A stretch of 64,000 nt of DNA from Sphingomonas sp. S1-29 (GCF_026167545.1 NZ_CP110678.1:555501-619500); one strand, 5' to 3'; shown: positions 20,913 through 31,237, counted from the first letter of the stretch. Numbers and translations are program-made. Notes: a model not told the origin generated them from the sequence alone.

Positions 20913-21841
20913 TCCAAGGCGATTGCCGAAGTGGCAGTAGGCGCTAGCGCCTGCTGCCACTCGTGGTAAGTACGGCGTTCGCCTTTAACCTTCCATTCCG
21001 ATCGCCCATTGCTGTTGCGATCTAGTACTACCGCTGCTGCTGCCGACGGGCTTTTGAAACTATAGGGTCTCACGAAACTATACTTTCCATCGGGCTGCAT
21101 CACCAGAACGCCTAGGTTGATAAGATTCTCTTTTAAGCCTGCGTAACTCTGTTGGACATAGCCGGTGTTACCGAGCGCCTGAGATCCTTCCAATACAACG
21201 AACTCACCGTCTTCTTCGACAGCCTCCGCCGAAACACCTGACTTGTGGCGGATTTCGAATTTGGTATCGAAAGCTGTTCGCTGTTCTGGCGGCGTATTTA
21301 CGTACGCCACCGCGCGTGGTTGAGGCTTGAGCAGATCCAGCCCGATAACTGGCAGGATGATCTTCAGGTTCGCTAAAAACTGCTCCATGTTTGCCTGATC
21401 TGCTTCGGGCAGACGGCGCCGTTGCCCTGCCGGGCTGGTGCCGTTGTCCAAAGTCACCCGGTTGGCAACGAGCGCCATTTCGATAAGTCGGGCTTCCAGA
21501 TACTCCACATGCCCCTTCGACAGGTCATCATCGCTGGTTGTAACGGCGATTGCCGTTTCCCAAAAGTCTCGCTGCTGAGCGCTTTGTTTAATGCGTTCGC
21601 GGACACTATTGGCCGAGCCAATATATACCCGGAGTCCGCCGACCGCGTCGGTGTCTGGCCCTGCCAAGATATAAATGCCCGTCCGATCTAGCTCTGCTCT
21701 GCTGGTCAGGGCACTGAATGTCGCGCCTGTTGCGACGAAGGTGAGACCTGTCCAACCATGGATCGTAGCTTTACGGAGCCCATTGGCAGTGCCGCCCACT
21801 AGAAACAGCTGAATCGTTCGACCGAATTGTTCTTCGTTCAT
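20909..21841 (-). CDS. GIY-YIG nuclease family protein with DUF4357
   Basis: 310 residues. A GIY-YIG-type nuclease core is visible from residue 55 (GIYIL...[14 protein letters not shown]), with the catalytic Arg in SVRERI (81-84 region) and a Glu-rich helix ([12 protein letters not shown]). The C-terminus (about 250-305; [21 protein letters not shown]) matches DUF4357, often paired with GIY-YIG or restriction-type proteins. The start at 21841 was chosen to exclude 33 upstream residues that overlap purN. Base composition is clearly lower in GC than the neighbours, and it sits between two housekeeping genes: a likely horizontal insertion. Substrate and role (defence, repair or other) are unknown. 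Confidence 0.8.
   Translation of the reverse strand: MNEEQFGRTIQLFLVGGTANGLRKATIHGWTGLTFVATGATFSALTSRAELDRTGIYILAGPDTDAVGGLRVYIGSANSVRERIKQSAQQRDFWETAIAVTTSDDDLSKGHVEYLEARLIEMALVANRVTLDNGTSPAGQRRRLPEADQANMEQFLANLKIILPVIGLDLLKPQPRAVAYVNTPPEQRTAFDTKFEIRHKSGVSAEAVEEDGEFVVLEGSQALGNTGYVQQSYAGLKENLINLGVLVMQPDGKYSFVRPYSFKSPSAAAAVVLDRNSNGRSEWKVKGERRTYHEWQQALAPTATSAIALD
20931..20960. terminator. Perfectly centred palindrome after ndk
   Basis: GTGGCAGTAGGCGCTA and TAGCGCCTGCTGCCAC pair with a single mismatch and essentially no loop. It starts 18 bases after the ndk stop and so probably ends ndk transcription, but it also lies inside the last codons of the convergent GIY-YIG reading frame. Confidence 0.6.
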
Positions 21842-21846
21842 ATGAG

Positions 21847-22812
21847 TCAGAACTCCGCTGCTACGTCCATCAGCTTGGTCAGCCGCTTGGGCGCGACGCT
21901 GCGCCAGCTGCGGCCGAGCCAGTCGGCGATATGGTCCCAATCGGTGCGACCGGTATCGAGGCGGATCGCGATCCAGCCCGAGGGCGCGTAGAATTTGGGC
22001 AGATAATATAGCTCGGGGTCCTGGTCGACGAGCGCCGCCTGCTCGTCGGCGCCGCTGGTCTTGACCAGCAACGCGATCGCGTCCTCGCCATGACGATGGA
22101 TGGAGACATAGGCGAAATATTTGCCCGTCTTCTCGCCGCCTACCCGCCAGCCGGGGGCGCCATGTGAGGGCCGCGCGTCGGTTTCGGGCAGCGCGAGCGC
22201 GAGTTCGCCAACCTTGGCGACGATCCAGTCAGGGTCGGCCTCTCGCGACACATAGTCGCTGAGGGTCCGCGCATATAGCTGATGCTCGGCGATCAGCACG
22301 CGCGCGGCCAGCGTATCGGTGGTGTCGCCGGGCTGGATCGCGACCGCGCACTGCCCCAGCACCGGCCCGTCGTCGAGCTCGGCGGTCACCAGATGCACGC
22401 TGCATCCCGCCAGCGCATCGCCCGCGTCGAGCGCGCGCTGGTGCGTATGCAATCCCTTGTACTTGGGCAGCAGCGAGGGATGGATGTTGAGCATCCGCCC
22501 CTCCCACTTGCGAACGAAGCCGGGCGTGAGGATGCGCATATAACCCGCAAGCGCGACATGATCGGCCCCGCTCGCGCGGATCGCCGCGTCCATCGCGGCG
22601 TCGTGGCCGTCGCGGTCCATTCCCTTGTGCGAAAGCGCAAAGGTGGCAACACCCTCCGCAGAGGCCAGCTTCAGCCCCGCCGCGTCGGGATTGTTCGATG
22701 CGACCAGAACCACCTCATAGGGGCAGGCGGGTGCGCGCGACGCATAGAGCAACGCCGCCATATTGGTGCCGCTGCCCGAAATCAGGATCGCGACGCGGGC
22801 CTTATCCCGCAT
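21847..22812 (-). CDS. purN: Phosphoribosylglycinamide formyltransferase fused to a YjbR-like domain
   Basis: 321 residues in two parts. Residues 1-200 are GART/PurN, which transfers formyl from 10-formyl-THF to [19 protein letters not shown] at the N-terminus and catalytic N109 and H111 (NIHPSLLP), with Asp in the DDGP loop (147-148). Residues about 205-321 resemble the MmcQ/YjbR fold ([12 protein letters not shown]...[14 protein letters not shown]...[18 protein letters not shown]...[14 protein letters not shown]). ATG 22812 lies 11 bases inside the end of purM, so the two purine genes are coupled. The role of the extra domain is unknown. Confidence 0.92.
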   Translation of the reverse strand: MRDKARVAILISGSGTNMAALLYASRAPACPYEVVLVASNNPDAAGLKLASAEGVATFALSHKGMDRDGHDAAMDAAIRASGADHVALAGYMRILTPGFVRKWEGRMLNIHPSLLPKYKGLHTHQRALDAGDALAGCSVHLVTAELDDGPVLGQCAVAIQPGDTTDTLAARVLIAEHQLYARTLSDYVSREADPDWIVAKVGELALALPETDARPSHGAPGWRVGGEKTGKYFAYVSIHRHGEDAIALLVKTSGADEQAALVDQDPELYYLPKFYAPSGWIAIRLDTGRTDWDHIADWLGRSWRSVAPKRLTKLMDVAAEF

Positions 22813-23908
22813 GAGTCGCAGTCCACGCGGCGCGCGCGCTCCAGGTTTCGACCGATCCGGCGACGGTGCAGCCCTTGTCGCCCGCTTCGATACGACCGAT
22901 CCGGTGGACCGTTTCGCCAGCGGCTTCCAGCTCGGCGCGAACCGCGTCGGCCTCATCCGCGGCGACGATCGCCACCATCCCGATCCCGCAGTTGAAGGTG
23001 CGCGCGAGTTCTTCGGGCTCGATTCGCCCTTGTGCCTGCAGGAACGCCATCAGCCGCGGCAGCGGCCAGCTATCGGCGTCGATCATCGCATGGCAGCCTT
23101 CGGGCAGCACCCGCGGGACGTTCTCGAGCAAGCCACCGCCGGTGATATGCGCCAGGCCATGGATCCGGCGCGCGCGCAGCAGCGGCAACAGGCTGGCGAC
23201 ATAAATCCGGGTGGGGGCCATCAGCGCGTCGATCAGCAGCACGTCCTGATCGAACAGCGACGGACGATCCATCTTCCACCCGCGATCGGCGGCGAGCCGG
23301 CGCACCAGCGAATAACCGTTCGAATGCACCCCCGCCGAGCCGAGCCCGAGGATGACGTCGCCGGGCGCCACCGCGCTCCCGTCGAGCAGTGCCTCGCGTT
23401 CGACCGCACCGACGCAGAAGCCCGCCAGGTCGTAGTCGCCATCGGCATACATGCCGGGCATTTCGGCGGTTTCGCCGCCGATCAGCGCGCATCCGGCCTG
23501 GCGGCATCCTTCGGCGATCCCCGCGATCACGCGCTCGGCAACCGCGTTGTCGAGCTTTCCGCTCGCATAGTAATCGAGGAAGAAGAGCGGCTCGGCACCC
23601 TGGACGATCAGGTCGTTCGCGCACATCGCCACCAGGTCTATCCCGACCCCATCGTGGCGGTCATGCTCGATCGCGAGCTTCAGCTTGGTGCCGACGCCGT
23701 CGTTCGCCGCCACCAGCAGCGGATCGGTGAACCCCGCCGCCTTGAGGTCGAACACGCCGCCGAAGCCGCCCAGCGACGCATCGGCACCCGGCCGCCGCGT
23801 TGCCTTGGCCAACGGCGCAATCGCGCGCACCAAGGCGTTGCCCGCGGCGATCGACACGCCTGCTTGTGCGTAGGTATAGGAGCCGCCGCTCCGATCGGAA
23901 TCGCTCAT
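22802..23908 (-). CDS. purM: Phosphoribosylformylglycinamidine cyclo-ligase
   Basis: 368-residue AIR synthetase, step five of purine synthesis. It begins [15 protein letters not shown] and contains [39 protein letters not shown], the ATP-binding [12 protein letters not shown], and [16 protein letters not shown], all PurM hallmarks. It is followed by purN with an 11-base overlap, the standard purM-purN order. It diverges from the DUF2066 gene across 63 bases, which must contain both promoters. Confidence 0.98.
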   Translation of the reverse strand: MSDSDRSGGSYTYAQAGVSIAAGNALVRAIAPLAKATRRPGADASLGGFGGVFDLKAAGFTDPLLVAANDGVGTKLKLAIEHDRHDGVGIDLVAMCANDLIVQGAEPLFFLDYYASGKLDNAVAERVIAGIAEGCRQAGCALIGGETAEMPGMYADGDYDLAGFCVGAVEREALLDGSAVAPGDVILGLGSAGVHSNGYSLVRRLAADRGWKMDRPSLFDQDVLLIDALMAPTRIYVASLLPLLRARRIHGLAHITGGGLLENVPRVLPEGCHAMIDADSWPLPRLMAFLQAQGRIEPEELARTFNCGIGMVAIVAADEADAVRAELEAAGETVHRIGRIEAGDKGCTVAGSVETWSARAAWTATHAG

Positions 23909-23971
23909 CGAACAGCGCCTAGCCATATCGCCCTTGGATTTCCACGTCCGCTTCGCCAAAAGGGCGCCGAT

Positions 23972-25237
23972 ATGCGCAAGCCATCGATTTCCCTCGCTCT
24001 CCGCCTCGGTGCGGGCCTTGCCCTGATCTGGGCGGGCGGGTTCGCGCTCGCGCAGATCGAGGGCAGCCGCGGCGCGGCGCCGATCGACAGTTCGGGAAGC
24101 TTCGAAGTGTCGGGGGTCGCGGTCGACGTCGTCGCCGGCAATGCCGAGGCGGCGCGGCTGGGCGGCTGGCGGCTGGCGCAGCGCAAGGGCTGGGCGCAGC
24201 TGTCGCAACGGCTGACCGGGCGCAACGGATCGCTATCCGATTCGGCGCTCGATTCGCTGGTGACCGGAATCATCGTCGAAAACGAGCAGATCGGCCCCAA
24301 GCGCTACATCGCCAAGCTCGGCATCCTGTTCAACCGCGCGCGCGCAGCGCAGATCCTGGGCGTGTCGAACAGCCTGGTGCGCTCGCCGCCGATGCTGGTG
24401 ATGCCGATCGTATGGTCGGGCGGGGTCGGCACGACCTTCGATGCCGCGACGCCGTGGCAGGCCGCGTGGGCCCGCTTCCGGACGGGCAACAGCTCGGTCG
24501 ATTATATCCGCCCCGCGGGGAGCGGTCCCGATTCGCTGCTGCTCAATGCGGGCCAGCAGGAACGGCCGGGTCGCGGCTGGTGGCGGACGATCCTCGATCA
24601 ATATGGCGCCGACGATGTGCTGTTCCCCGAGGTGCGGCTGTATCGCCAATGGCCCGGCGGGCCGGTGATCGGCGCGTTCCGCGCGGGCTATGGCCCCGAT
24701 AATCGCGAACTCACCCGCTTCACCCTGCGCGTCGAGAATGGCGACGGCTTGCCTGCCTTGCTCGACGCCGGCGTGAAGCGGATGGACGAGGCCTATCAGG
24801 CCGGGCTCCGCAGCGGCATGCTGCAGCCCGACGCCTTGCTGCGAATCAGTCCGCCCGACCCCAACGCGGTCGTCGCGCCGACCGAAACGATCGCGCCGGT
24901 CGATCTCGAGGGGCTGTTCGAAACGCCCACCGCTACCGCGACGACGTTCAGCATCCAGTTCGATACCCCCTCGGCGGCGGCGGTCGCGTCCTCCGAGGCG
25001 GCGCTGCGCGGCATTCCCGGCGTGCAGTCGGCGATCACCGGCAGCCTGGCGCTGGGCGGGGTATCGGTGATGCGGGTCAATTATGACGGCAGCGCCGAGG
25101 GGCTGGCGGCGGCGCTCGCCGCGCGCGGGTGGGACGTCGACCAAAGCGGCACCACCTTGCGGATTCGGCGCGCGCCGGCAGCGGCGCCAACGCCCGTGGC
25201 ACCTCCGGCCCCGGCGGAGGCGGCGGAGGACGAATGA
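23972..25237 (+). CDS. DUF2066 family exported protein
   Basis: 421 residues with a signal-peptide-like N-terminus ([26 protein letters not shown]). DUF2066 features are the early [30 protein letters not shown] block and the [20 protein letters not shown] segment. The Ala/Pro-rich tail ([19 protein letters not shown]) looks unstructured. The function of DUF2066 is unknown. It heads a co-directional operon with hdaA, ppk1 and ppx and overlaps hdaA by 4 bases. Confidence 0.85.
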   Translation: MRKPSISLALRLGAGLALIWAGGFALAQIEGSRGAAPIDSSGSFEVSGVAVDVVAGNAEAARLGGWRLAQRKGWAQLSQRLTGRNGSLSDSALDSLVTGIIVENEQIGPKRYIAKLGILFNRARAAQILGVSNSLVRSPPMLVMPIVWSGGVGTTFDAATPWQAAWARFRTGNSSVDYIRPAGSGPDSLLLNAGQQERPGRGWWRTILDQYGADDVLFPEVRLYRQWPGGPVIGAFRAGYGPDNRELTRFTLRVENGDGLPALLDAGVKRMDEAYQAGLRSGMLQPDALLRISPPDPNAVVAPTETIAPVDLEGLFETPTATATTFSIQFDTPSAAAVASSEAALRGIPGVQSAITGSLALGGVSVMRVNYDGSAEGLAAALAARGWDVDQSGTTLRIRRAPAAAPTPVAPPAPAEAAEDE

Positions 25238-25899
25238 CCCAGCTTCGCCTGCCGCTCCAACGACCCGAGGGAGCGCGCAAGGACGAGTTCATCGTCGGCG
25301 ACGCCAATGCCCGCGTCGTCCACCATCTCGAACATTGGGGCACCTGGCCGGTCATGGCGGCGTTGCTGGTCGGTCCGCGCAAATCGGGCCGCAGCCTGTT
25401 GGCGCGGCTGTTCACGAAGCGCGCGGGCGGGCAGATAATCGACGACGCCGAGCGCGCGTCTGAAACCGCGATCTTCCACGCCTGGAACCTGGCGCAGGCC
25501 GATCACAAGCCGCTGCTGCTCGTCGCCGATTTCGCGCCCCCCGAATGGAGCGTGCGGCTTCCCGACCTGCGCTCGCGCCTTGCCGCCACCCCGGTATTGC
25601 GGATCGACGAACCCGATGACGGGCTGTTCGCGGCGATCCTGCGACAGCAGTTCGACCGACACGAACTCGACGTTCGGGAAGAAGCGATTGCGTGGATGCT
25701 CAAGCGCGTCGAGCGCACCTATCTGGCGCTGACGCGGATCGTCGATGCGCTCGATAACGAAGCGATGGCGCGCGACACGCGGCGGATATCGCTGCCCTTG
25801 GCCCGATCGGCCTTGCAAGCAGCGGGGCTGCTGGTCCACATGCGCGGCGAACTGGACCTGGGCGATCGCCCGGTCGCAACACCGCGCGAGGAAGCATGA
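25234..25899 (+). CDS. hdaA: HdaA, DnaA-inactivating AAA+ homologue
   Basis: 221-residue DnaA-family protein without a DNA-binding domain, expected to stimulate hydrolysis of DnaA-ATP with the sliding clamp and so limit re-initiation. Residues 3-8 (QLRLPL) match the beta-clamp-binding motif of Hda. The P-loop position reads GPRKSGRS (47-54), where the invariant Lys is replaced by Arg, so nucleotide binding may be altered. The Walker B-like IIDDAER and sensor 2 region (LKRVERTYLALTRIVDALD) are present. ATG overlaps the DUF2066 stop by 4 bases and its own stop overlaps ppk1 by 4. Confidence 0.88.
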   Translation: MTQLRLPLQRPEGARKDEFIVGDANARVVHHLEHWGTWPVMAALLVGPRKSGRSLLARLFTKRAGGQIIDDAERASETAIFHAWNLAQADHKPLLLVADFAPPEWSVRLPDLRSRLAATPVLRIDEPDDGLFAAILRQQFDRHELDVREEAIAWMLKRVERTYLALTRIVDALDNEAMARDTRRISLPLARSALQAAGLLVHMRGELDLGDRPVATPREEA

Positions 25900-28100
25900 C
25901 CCGGCCGGTACGCCCCAATTTCGAAACGCCCGGAGTCGACATCACCGACGATGATCCCTTCGTCGCGCGCACCGGCAGCCGCTATTTCAACCGCGAATTG
26001 TCGTGGCTGGCGTTCAACCGCCGGGTGATGGAGGAAGCGCGCAACCGCGCCCACCCGCTGCTCGAACGGCTGCGCTTCCTGTCGATCTCGGGATCGAACC
26101 TCGACGAATTCTTCATGGTCCGCGTCGCCGGGCTTAAGGGCCAGCAATTGCAGGAGGTCGAGCTCCGCTCGGTCGACGGGCTGACCCCCAGCCAGCAATT
26201 GAGCGCGATCGTCGCCGATGCGAGCAACCTGGCGGACGCGCAGCAGTCGGTGTGGGACGATATCCGCGGTGACCTGACGCAGGCGGGTATCGACGTGCTC
26301 GAGCCTGGCACGATCGCCGGGCCATCGGGCGAATGGCTCGAACGGCATTTCCGCGAACAGATCTTCCCGATCCTCACCCCGCAGGCGCTCGATCCCGCGC
26401 ATCCCTTCCCGTTCATCCCCAACAAGGGGTCGAGCGTCATCTTCGACCTGGTGCGCAAGTCCGACGGGCAGGCGATCCGCGAACTGGTGCTGCTGGCATC
26501 GACACTGCCGCGCTTCATCCGCCTGCCGACCGAGCCCGCGCGCTACGTCACCGTCGATGCGATGCTTAAGCGGTTCGCGCCGCTGCTGTTTCCCGGCTAC
26601 GAGATCAAGGCGGCGGCGTCGTTCCGTGTGCTGCGCGACAGCGATATCGAGCTGGAGGAAGAAGCCGAGGATCTGGTCCTGTACTTCCGCACCGCGATCA
26701 AGCGGCGGCGGCGCGGGCGGGTGATCCGGCTCGAGATGGAAACCGGCATCAGCCCCGAGCTCGAAGCGGTATTGAAGGAAGAATTGGGCGGCAGCGACGC
26801 CTTGCTTACCGAAACCGGCGGCTTCCTCGGGATCGGCGATCTCGCAGCGCTGGTCGAGGAAGATCGCCCCGATCTCAAATTCCCGCCCTTCTCGCCGCGC
26901 TTCCCCGAACGCATCCGCGAATATGGCGGCGATTGCTTCGCTGCGATCAAGGCCAAGGACATCGTCGTTCACCACCCGTACGAATCCTTCGACGTGGTGC
27001 TCGCGTTCCTTAAGCAGGCGGCAGGCGATCCCGACGTCGTTGCGATCAAGCAGACGCTGTACCGCGCGGGCAAGCAATCGGCGGTGGTCAATGCGCTGAT
27101 CGCCGCGGCCGAAGCAGGCAAGTCGGTGACGGCCGTCGTCGAACTGAAGGCGCGCTTCGACGAGGAGCAGAACTTGCTCTGGGCCTCGGCGCTCGAACGC
27201 GCGGGCGTCCAGGTGGTCTATGGCTTCATCGACTGGAAGACCCACGCCAAGGTGTCGATGGTGGTCCGGCGCGAGGGCAATGAATTCCGCACCTACTGCC
27301 ATTTCGGCACGGGCAATTATCACCCCGTCACCGCCAAAATCTATACCGACCTGAGCTTCTTCACCGCCGATCCGCGGCTGGGGCGCGATGCCGCGAAGAT
27401 CTTCAACTACATCACCGGCTATGTCGAACCTGTCGGGCTCGAACAATTGAGCATCAGCCCGCGCGACCTGCGCAATTCGCTGATCGAGCTTATCGATCGC
27501 GAGATCTCCAATGCGCGGTCGGGCAAGCCCGGCGCGATCTGGGCGAAGATGAACTCGCTCGTCGACCCCGCGGTGATCGAGAAATTGTACGAAGCAAGCG
27601 GGGCAGGGGTCGAGATCGACCTGATCATCCGCGGCATCTGCTGCCTGCGCCCCGGCGTCGTTGGCATGTCCGACCATATTCGGGTGAAGTCGGTGGTCGG
27701 GCGCTTCCTCGAACACAGCCGCATCTGGGCGTTCGGCAACGGCAAGGCGCTGCCCAATGACGGCGCGCGGCTGTATATTTCTTCGGCCGACTGGATGCCG
27801 CGCAACCTCGATCGGCGAGTCGAATATATGCTGCCGATCCTCAATCCGACCGTCCACGACCAGATTCTCGACCAGGTGATGGTCGCCAATCTGCTCGACA
27901 CCGAACAAAGCTGGGAGCTGCAGCCCGATGGCCAATATGAGCGCGACGAACCCGGCACGCGGCCGTTCAACCTGCATCGCTACTTCATGACCAACCCATC
28001 ACTGTCGGGCCGCGGTGCCGCGTTGTCGGCGCGCGAGGCGGTGCCCAAATTGTCGCTGCGGCGCCGGCGGACCCCCGCCGGCGACGGCGGCGCGGCGTGA
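25896..28100 (+). CDS. ppk1: Polyphosphate kinase 1
   Basis: 734-residue PPK1, which reversibly builds polyphosphate from ATP. The N-terminal domain contains YFNRELSWLAFNRRV; the head domain follows. The catalytic phospholipase-D-like half contains KTHAKVSMVVRRE (expected phospho-histidine) and YCHFGTGNYHPVTA, plus IRGICCLRPG. The length is usual. It is translationally coupled to hdaA upstream (ATGA) and ppx downstream (GTGA), so synthesis and degradation of polyphosphate share one transcript with a replication regulator. Confidence 0.98.
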   Translation: MTRPVRPNFETPGVDITDDDPFVARTGSRYFNRELSWLAFNRRVMEEARNRAHPLLERLRFLSISGSNLDEFFMVRVAGLKGQQLQEVELRSVDGLTPSQQLSAIVADASNLADAQQSVWDDIRGDLTQAGIDVLEPGTIAGPSGEWLERHFREQIFPILTPQALDPAHPFPFIPNKGSSVIFDLVRKSDGQAIRELVLLASTLPRFIRLPTEPARYVTVDAMLKRFAPLLFPGYEIKAAASFRVLRDSDIELEEEAEDLVLYFRTAIKRRRRGRVIRLEMETGISPELEAVLKEELGGSDALLTETGGFLGIGDLAALVEEDRPDLKFPPFSPRFPERIREYGGDCFAAIKAKDIVVHHPYESFDVVLAFLKQAAGDPDVVAIKQTLYRAGKQSAVVNALIAAAEAGKSVTAVVELKARFDEEQNLLWASALERAGVQVVYGFIDWKTHAKVSMVVRREGNEFRTYCHFGTGNYHPVTAKIYTDLSFFTADPRLGRDAAKIFNYITGYVEPVGLEQLSISPRDLRNSLIELIDREISNARSGKPGAIWAKMNSLVDPAVIEKLYEASGAGVEIDLIIRGICCLRPGVVGMSDHIRVKSVVGRFLEHSRIWAFGNGKALPNDGARLYISSADWMPRNLDRRVEYMLPILNPTVHDQILDQVMVANLLDTEQSWELQPDGQYERDEPGTRPFNLHRYFMTNPSLSGRGAALSAREAVPKLSLRRRRTPAGDGGAA

Positions 28101-29614
28101 GCCTCTTCTTCCGCAAACCGCACGCCGAGGCGCGCACCGAGCGCAAGCGCACCGCGATCATCGACATCGGCTCGAACTCGATCCGCCTGGTCGTCTATGA
28201 AGGCCCGCCGCGGCTGCCCGCGACCTTGTTCAACGAAAAGGTAATGGCGGGACTCGGGCGCGGGCTTGCCGAGACCGGGCGGATTTCGGACGAGGGGCTG
28301 GCGGTCGCCCGCCCAGCGCTCGCGCGCTTCGCGATGCTGGCGCGCGAGATGGACGTGACCGAAGTCCGCACCGTCGCCACCGCAGCGGTGCGTGACGCGA
28401 GCAACGGCGGCGAGTTGATCGCGATGGCCAAGCGGTCGGGGCTGAGCGTCGAGATCCTGTCGGGCGAAGAAGAAGCGATGGCGGCGGGACATGGGGTCCT
28501 GTCGGCGATCCCCGATGCCGACGGCATCGTCGGCGACTTGGGTGGCGGCAGCCTCGAGCTGGTGCGCGTCCGCGGCGGCACGATCCACGAACGCGTGTCG
28601 TTCCCGCTCGGGGTGCTGCGCATCGGCGCGCTGCGCGACCAGGGCAAGGGCGTGCTCGACCGCAACATCGCGCAGCACCTTCGTGAATCGGGTTGGACCG
28701 GGAAGGGCGTCGATCTACCGCTCTATCTGGTCGGCGGATCGTGGCGTGCGCTGGCGCGGCTCGACATGTATCGCACCGGCTATCCGCTGCCGGTGATCCA
28801 CGGCTATACGATGAGCGCCGACACGATCGCGCGGATCATCCGGACGCTCGGCCATCTTTCCAAGGGGAAATTGCGCGCGATCCCCAATTTGTCGAGCGGA
28901 CGGATCCCGACGATGCGCGATGCGGCTTCGGTACTGAGCTCGCTGATGCGGCATCTGGGGACCACCGAGGCGGTCGCCTCGGCCTATGGGCTGCGCGAGG
29001 GGCTGTTGTTCCAAGGCCTCGATGCCGAAACCCAGGCGCAAGACCCGCTGATCGCCGCCGCGCGCGCAGAGGGGCAACGGCTGGGCCGTTTTCCCGAGCA
29101 TGGCGACCTGCTCGATCGCTGGATCGCGCCTTTGTTCGGTGACGAGGACGAAGCGCTCGCGCGGTTGCGCCACGCTGCGTGCCTGCTCGCCGATGTCGCC
29201 TGGCTCGCAAACCCCGACTTCCGCGCCGAGCGCGGGCTCGAGGTCGCGCTGCACGGCAATTGGGTGGCGATCGATGCGCATGGTCGCGCCTTGCTGGCGC
29301 AGGCGCTGTTCACCTGTTTCGGCGGCGGCACCGAATCGCCCGATCCATTGGTGCGCCTGGCCGATCCCGACGCGCTAGAGACCGCGATGCGCTGGGGGCT
29401 GGCGATGCGGTTGGGCCAGCGGCTGAGCGGCGGCGTCGCATCGCCGCTGCATTCGAGCGCGCTGGTGCAGACCGCGACCGCGCTCGAACTACGGCTCGAA
29501 GACGGCGCAGGCGACCTTTACGGCGAAGCGGTCGAGCGCCGCCATAAGGCGCTCGCATCGGTATTCGACCTGACCGCGGCGTGCGTCAGCGGCGGGTCGG
29601 TCAGCCGCAGCTGA
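28097..29614 (+). CDS. ppx: Ppx/GppA family exopolyphosphatase
   Basis: 505 residues; GTG start overlapping the ppk1 stop. ASKHA-fold motifs are IIDIGSNSIRLVVYEG (phosphate 1) and GDLGGGSLELV (phosphate 2), with the intervening catalytic Glu in GEEEAMAAGHGV. The C-terminal portion (about 310-505) is the helical HD-like domain. It would release phosphate from polyphosphate or act on pppGpp; sequence alone does not separate the two. The convergent I78 gene overlaps its 3' end by 14 bases. Confidence 0.95.
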   Translation: MSLFFRKPHAEARTERKRTAIIDIGSNSIRLVVYEGPPRLPATLFNEKVMAGLGRGLAETGRISDEGLAVARPALARFAMLAREMDVTEVRTVATAAVRDASNGGELIAMAKRSGLSVEILSGEEEAMAAGHGVLSAIPDADGIVGDLGGGSLELVRVRGGTIHERVSFPLGVLRIGALRDQGKGVLDRNIAQHLRESGWTGKGVDLPLYLVGGSWRALARLDMYRTGYPLPVIHGYTMSADTIARIIRTLGHLSKGKLRAIPNLSSGRIPTMRDAASVLSSLMRHLGTTEAVASAYGLREGLLFQGLDAETQAQDPLIAAARAEGQRLGRFPEHGDLLDRWIAPLFGDEDEALARLRHAACLLADVAWLANPDFRAERGLEVALHGNWVAIDAHGRALLAQALFTCFGGGTESPDPLVRLADPDALETAMRWGLAMRLGQRLSGGVASPLHSSALVQTATALELRLEDGAGDLYGEAVERRHKALASVFDLTAACVSGGSVSRS

Positions 29615-29891
29615 GCTTCACGATCCGGTCGAGTTCGCCGACCTCGACGTTCAGCCGGTCGCTGCGAAAGTCCATCGTCAGCGCCGACCCGGTTTGGTAG
29701 CGGCGCACGGTGCGTGCACCCGATTGCTGCCGCGCGCGTTCGACCAGGGCAGGGGTAGCGCGCTCACCGACCAAGCCGATCATCTTGCTCACGTCGCACT
29801 CGGTACCAGGGGCCGCCGGCGCTGTCACGGGTGGCTGGGTCGGCGCGCAACCGACGCAGCCGAGCAGCAGCAAGGGAAACAGACGGGTCAT
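29601..29891 (-). CDS. Small I78-family peptidase inhibitor, probable lipoprotein
   Basis: 96 residues. The N-terminus [15 protein letters not shown] carries a lipobox-like LLGC/CVGC sequence, so it is probably lipid-anchored in the periplasm. The domain (CDVSKMIGLVGERATPALVERARQQSGARTVR..GSALTMDFRSDRLNVEVGELDRIVKLSCG) has the I78 pattern, with the conserved DFR.DRLNV..... The ATG overlaps the rnd stop by 4 bases. It is likely to inhibit serine proteases; the target is unknown. Confidence 0.85.
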   Translation of the reverse strand: MTRLFPLLLLGCVGCAPTQPPVTAPAAPGTECDVSKMIGLVGERATPALVERARQQSGARTVRRYQTGSALTMDFRSDRLNVEVGELDRIVKLSCG

Positions 29892-31063
29892 TCGGCATCC
29901 TCCGCGCGAGTCATCTTCAACTTGCCGCCCTTCACCGCAAAGGCAAGATGCCCCTCGACCAGCGCGAGCGCGTCGCGGCCGAATTGTTCGAACCGCCAGC
30001 CTTCGAGGATCGAGAGCCCTTCGCGTTGGCCGCCGGCCAAGGCCTCGAGATCGTCGCTGCGCGCGAGCAACTTCGAGGCGACGTTGATGTCGCGCGATCG
30101 GATCTTGAGCAGCAGCTTCAGCAGGTCGGCGACCAGCGCGCCATCCTTGCCCATGCCATTCTTGCGATCGTCGCGCCCGGGCATTTCGTCGGCGGGCATC
30201 GGCACCGCCGATTCGATCGCCGCCATCAGCCGCGCGCCGATGTCGTTGCCGCCCCAGGTCGCCGAAAGCCCGCGGACGCGCGAAAGGTCGCTTTGCTTGC
30301 GCGGCGGATTGCCTGCCAGATCGGCGATCGTCTCGTCCTTGACGATCCGTCCGCGCGGCAGATCCTTTGCCTGCGCCTCGATCTCGCGCCACTTCGCTAG
30401 CGCCTTGAGCCGGCCGAGCACTTCGGGCTTGCGACTGGCAATCCGCACCCGCCGCCAAACGTCATTAGGATCGTTGAAGTAGTTCGACGGATCGGCCAGG
30501 CGCTCCATCTCCTCGTCGAGCCACAGTCCGCGGCCGGTCTTGCGGAGCTTTTCGAGCATCTTGGGGAAGATTTCGGCAAGGTGGGTCACGTCGGCGATCG
30601 CATAGTCGATCTGCCGCGCATCGAGCGGGCGGCGCGACCAGTCGGTGAAGCGCGCGCCTTTGTCGACGGTGATGCCGAGATAGCTGTCGACCAGGTTCGA
30701 ATAGCCGATCTGCTCGCCTTGCCCCAGCGCCATCGCCGCGACCTGGGTGTCGAACAGCGGGTGCGGGGTCTTGCCGGTGAGGTTGTAGACGATCTCGATA
30801 TCCTGCCCGCCGGCGTGGAAGACCTTCAGCACGTCCTGATTCTCGGTCAGCAGGTCGAGCAGCGGCTTCATGTCGATCCCGGGCTGCATCGGATCGATCG
30901 CCGCGGCTTCGTTCGCGTCGGCGATCTGGATCAGGCAGAGCTCGGGCCAATAGCTGTTTTCGCGCATGAACTCGGTATCGACCACCACATAGGGCGACTG
31001 CGCCAGGCGGTGGCAGAGATTGGCGATGGCGGCGTTGTCGTCGATAAGACCATGAATGTGCAT
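29888..31063 (-). CDS. rnd: Ribonuclease D
   Basis: 391-residue 3'-5' exoribonuclease for tRNA maturation. DEDD motifs: VVDTEFMRE (Exo I), [12 protein letters not shown] (Exo II), and [10 protein letters not shown] (Exo III). An HRDC domain (about 215-290; [26 protein letters not shown]) follows. Start at the ATG giving MHIHGLIDD. It is followed by the I78 gene with ATGA coupling and diverges from aspS across about 170 bases. Confidence 0.96.
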   Translation of the reverse strand: MHIHGLIDDNAAIANLCHRLAQSPYVVVDTEFMRENSYWPELCLIQIADANEAAAIDPMQPGIDMKPLLDLLTENQDVLKVFHAGGQDIEIVYNLTGKTPHPLFDTQVAAMALGQGEQIGYSNLVDSYLGITVDKGARFTDWSRRPLDARQIDYAIADVTHLAEIFPKMLEKLRKTGRGLWLDEEMERLADPSNYFNDPNDVWRRVRIASRKPEVLGRLKALAKWREIEAQAKDLPRGRIVKDETIADLAGNPPRKQSDLSRVRGLSATWGGNDIGARLMAAIESAVPMPADEMPGRDDRKNGMGKDGALVADLLKLLLKIRSRDINVASKLLARSDDLEALAGGQREGLSILEGWRFEQFGRDALALVEGHLAFAVKGGKLKMTRAEDAE

Positions 31064-31139
31064 CGGGCCCCCATAGCGAGGTCTGCCGGGTTGACAAAGT
31101 GGGGGTGGAAGGGAAAGCGCGGCCACCACGGAATTATCC

Positions 31140-31218
31140 GTCACCCGGGCGAAAGCTGGGGTCTCGTGCCACCGGCGTCGTGCTCGCGGCGCGAGACCCC
31201 AGGCTTTGCCGGGGTGAC
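31140..31218. repeat. Inverted repeat upstream of aspS
   Basis: Arms GTCACCCGGGCGAAAGCTGG (continuing GGTCTCG, 31140-31166) and CGAGACCCCAGGCTTTGCCG (continuing GGGTGAC, 31192-31218) pair imperfectly over 27 bases. The outer end GTCACCC...GGGTGAC is shared with the repeat at 566-670. It ends 19 bases before the aspS ATG, so it would form a large hairpin in an aspS leader if the promoter lies upstream. Confidence 0.75.
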
Positions 31219-31237
31219 GAAAAACGGAAGAACAGCC

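Noticed and set aside
25719..27977. 752-codon minus-strand frame opposite ppk1
   Set aside because: Antisense shadow; ppk1 motifs on the other strand are decisive.
31064..31237. T-box or other riboswitch before aspS
   Set aside because: The hairpin is a dispersed repeat shared with 566-670, and no T-box-like sequence was seen.
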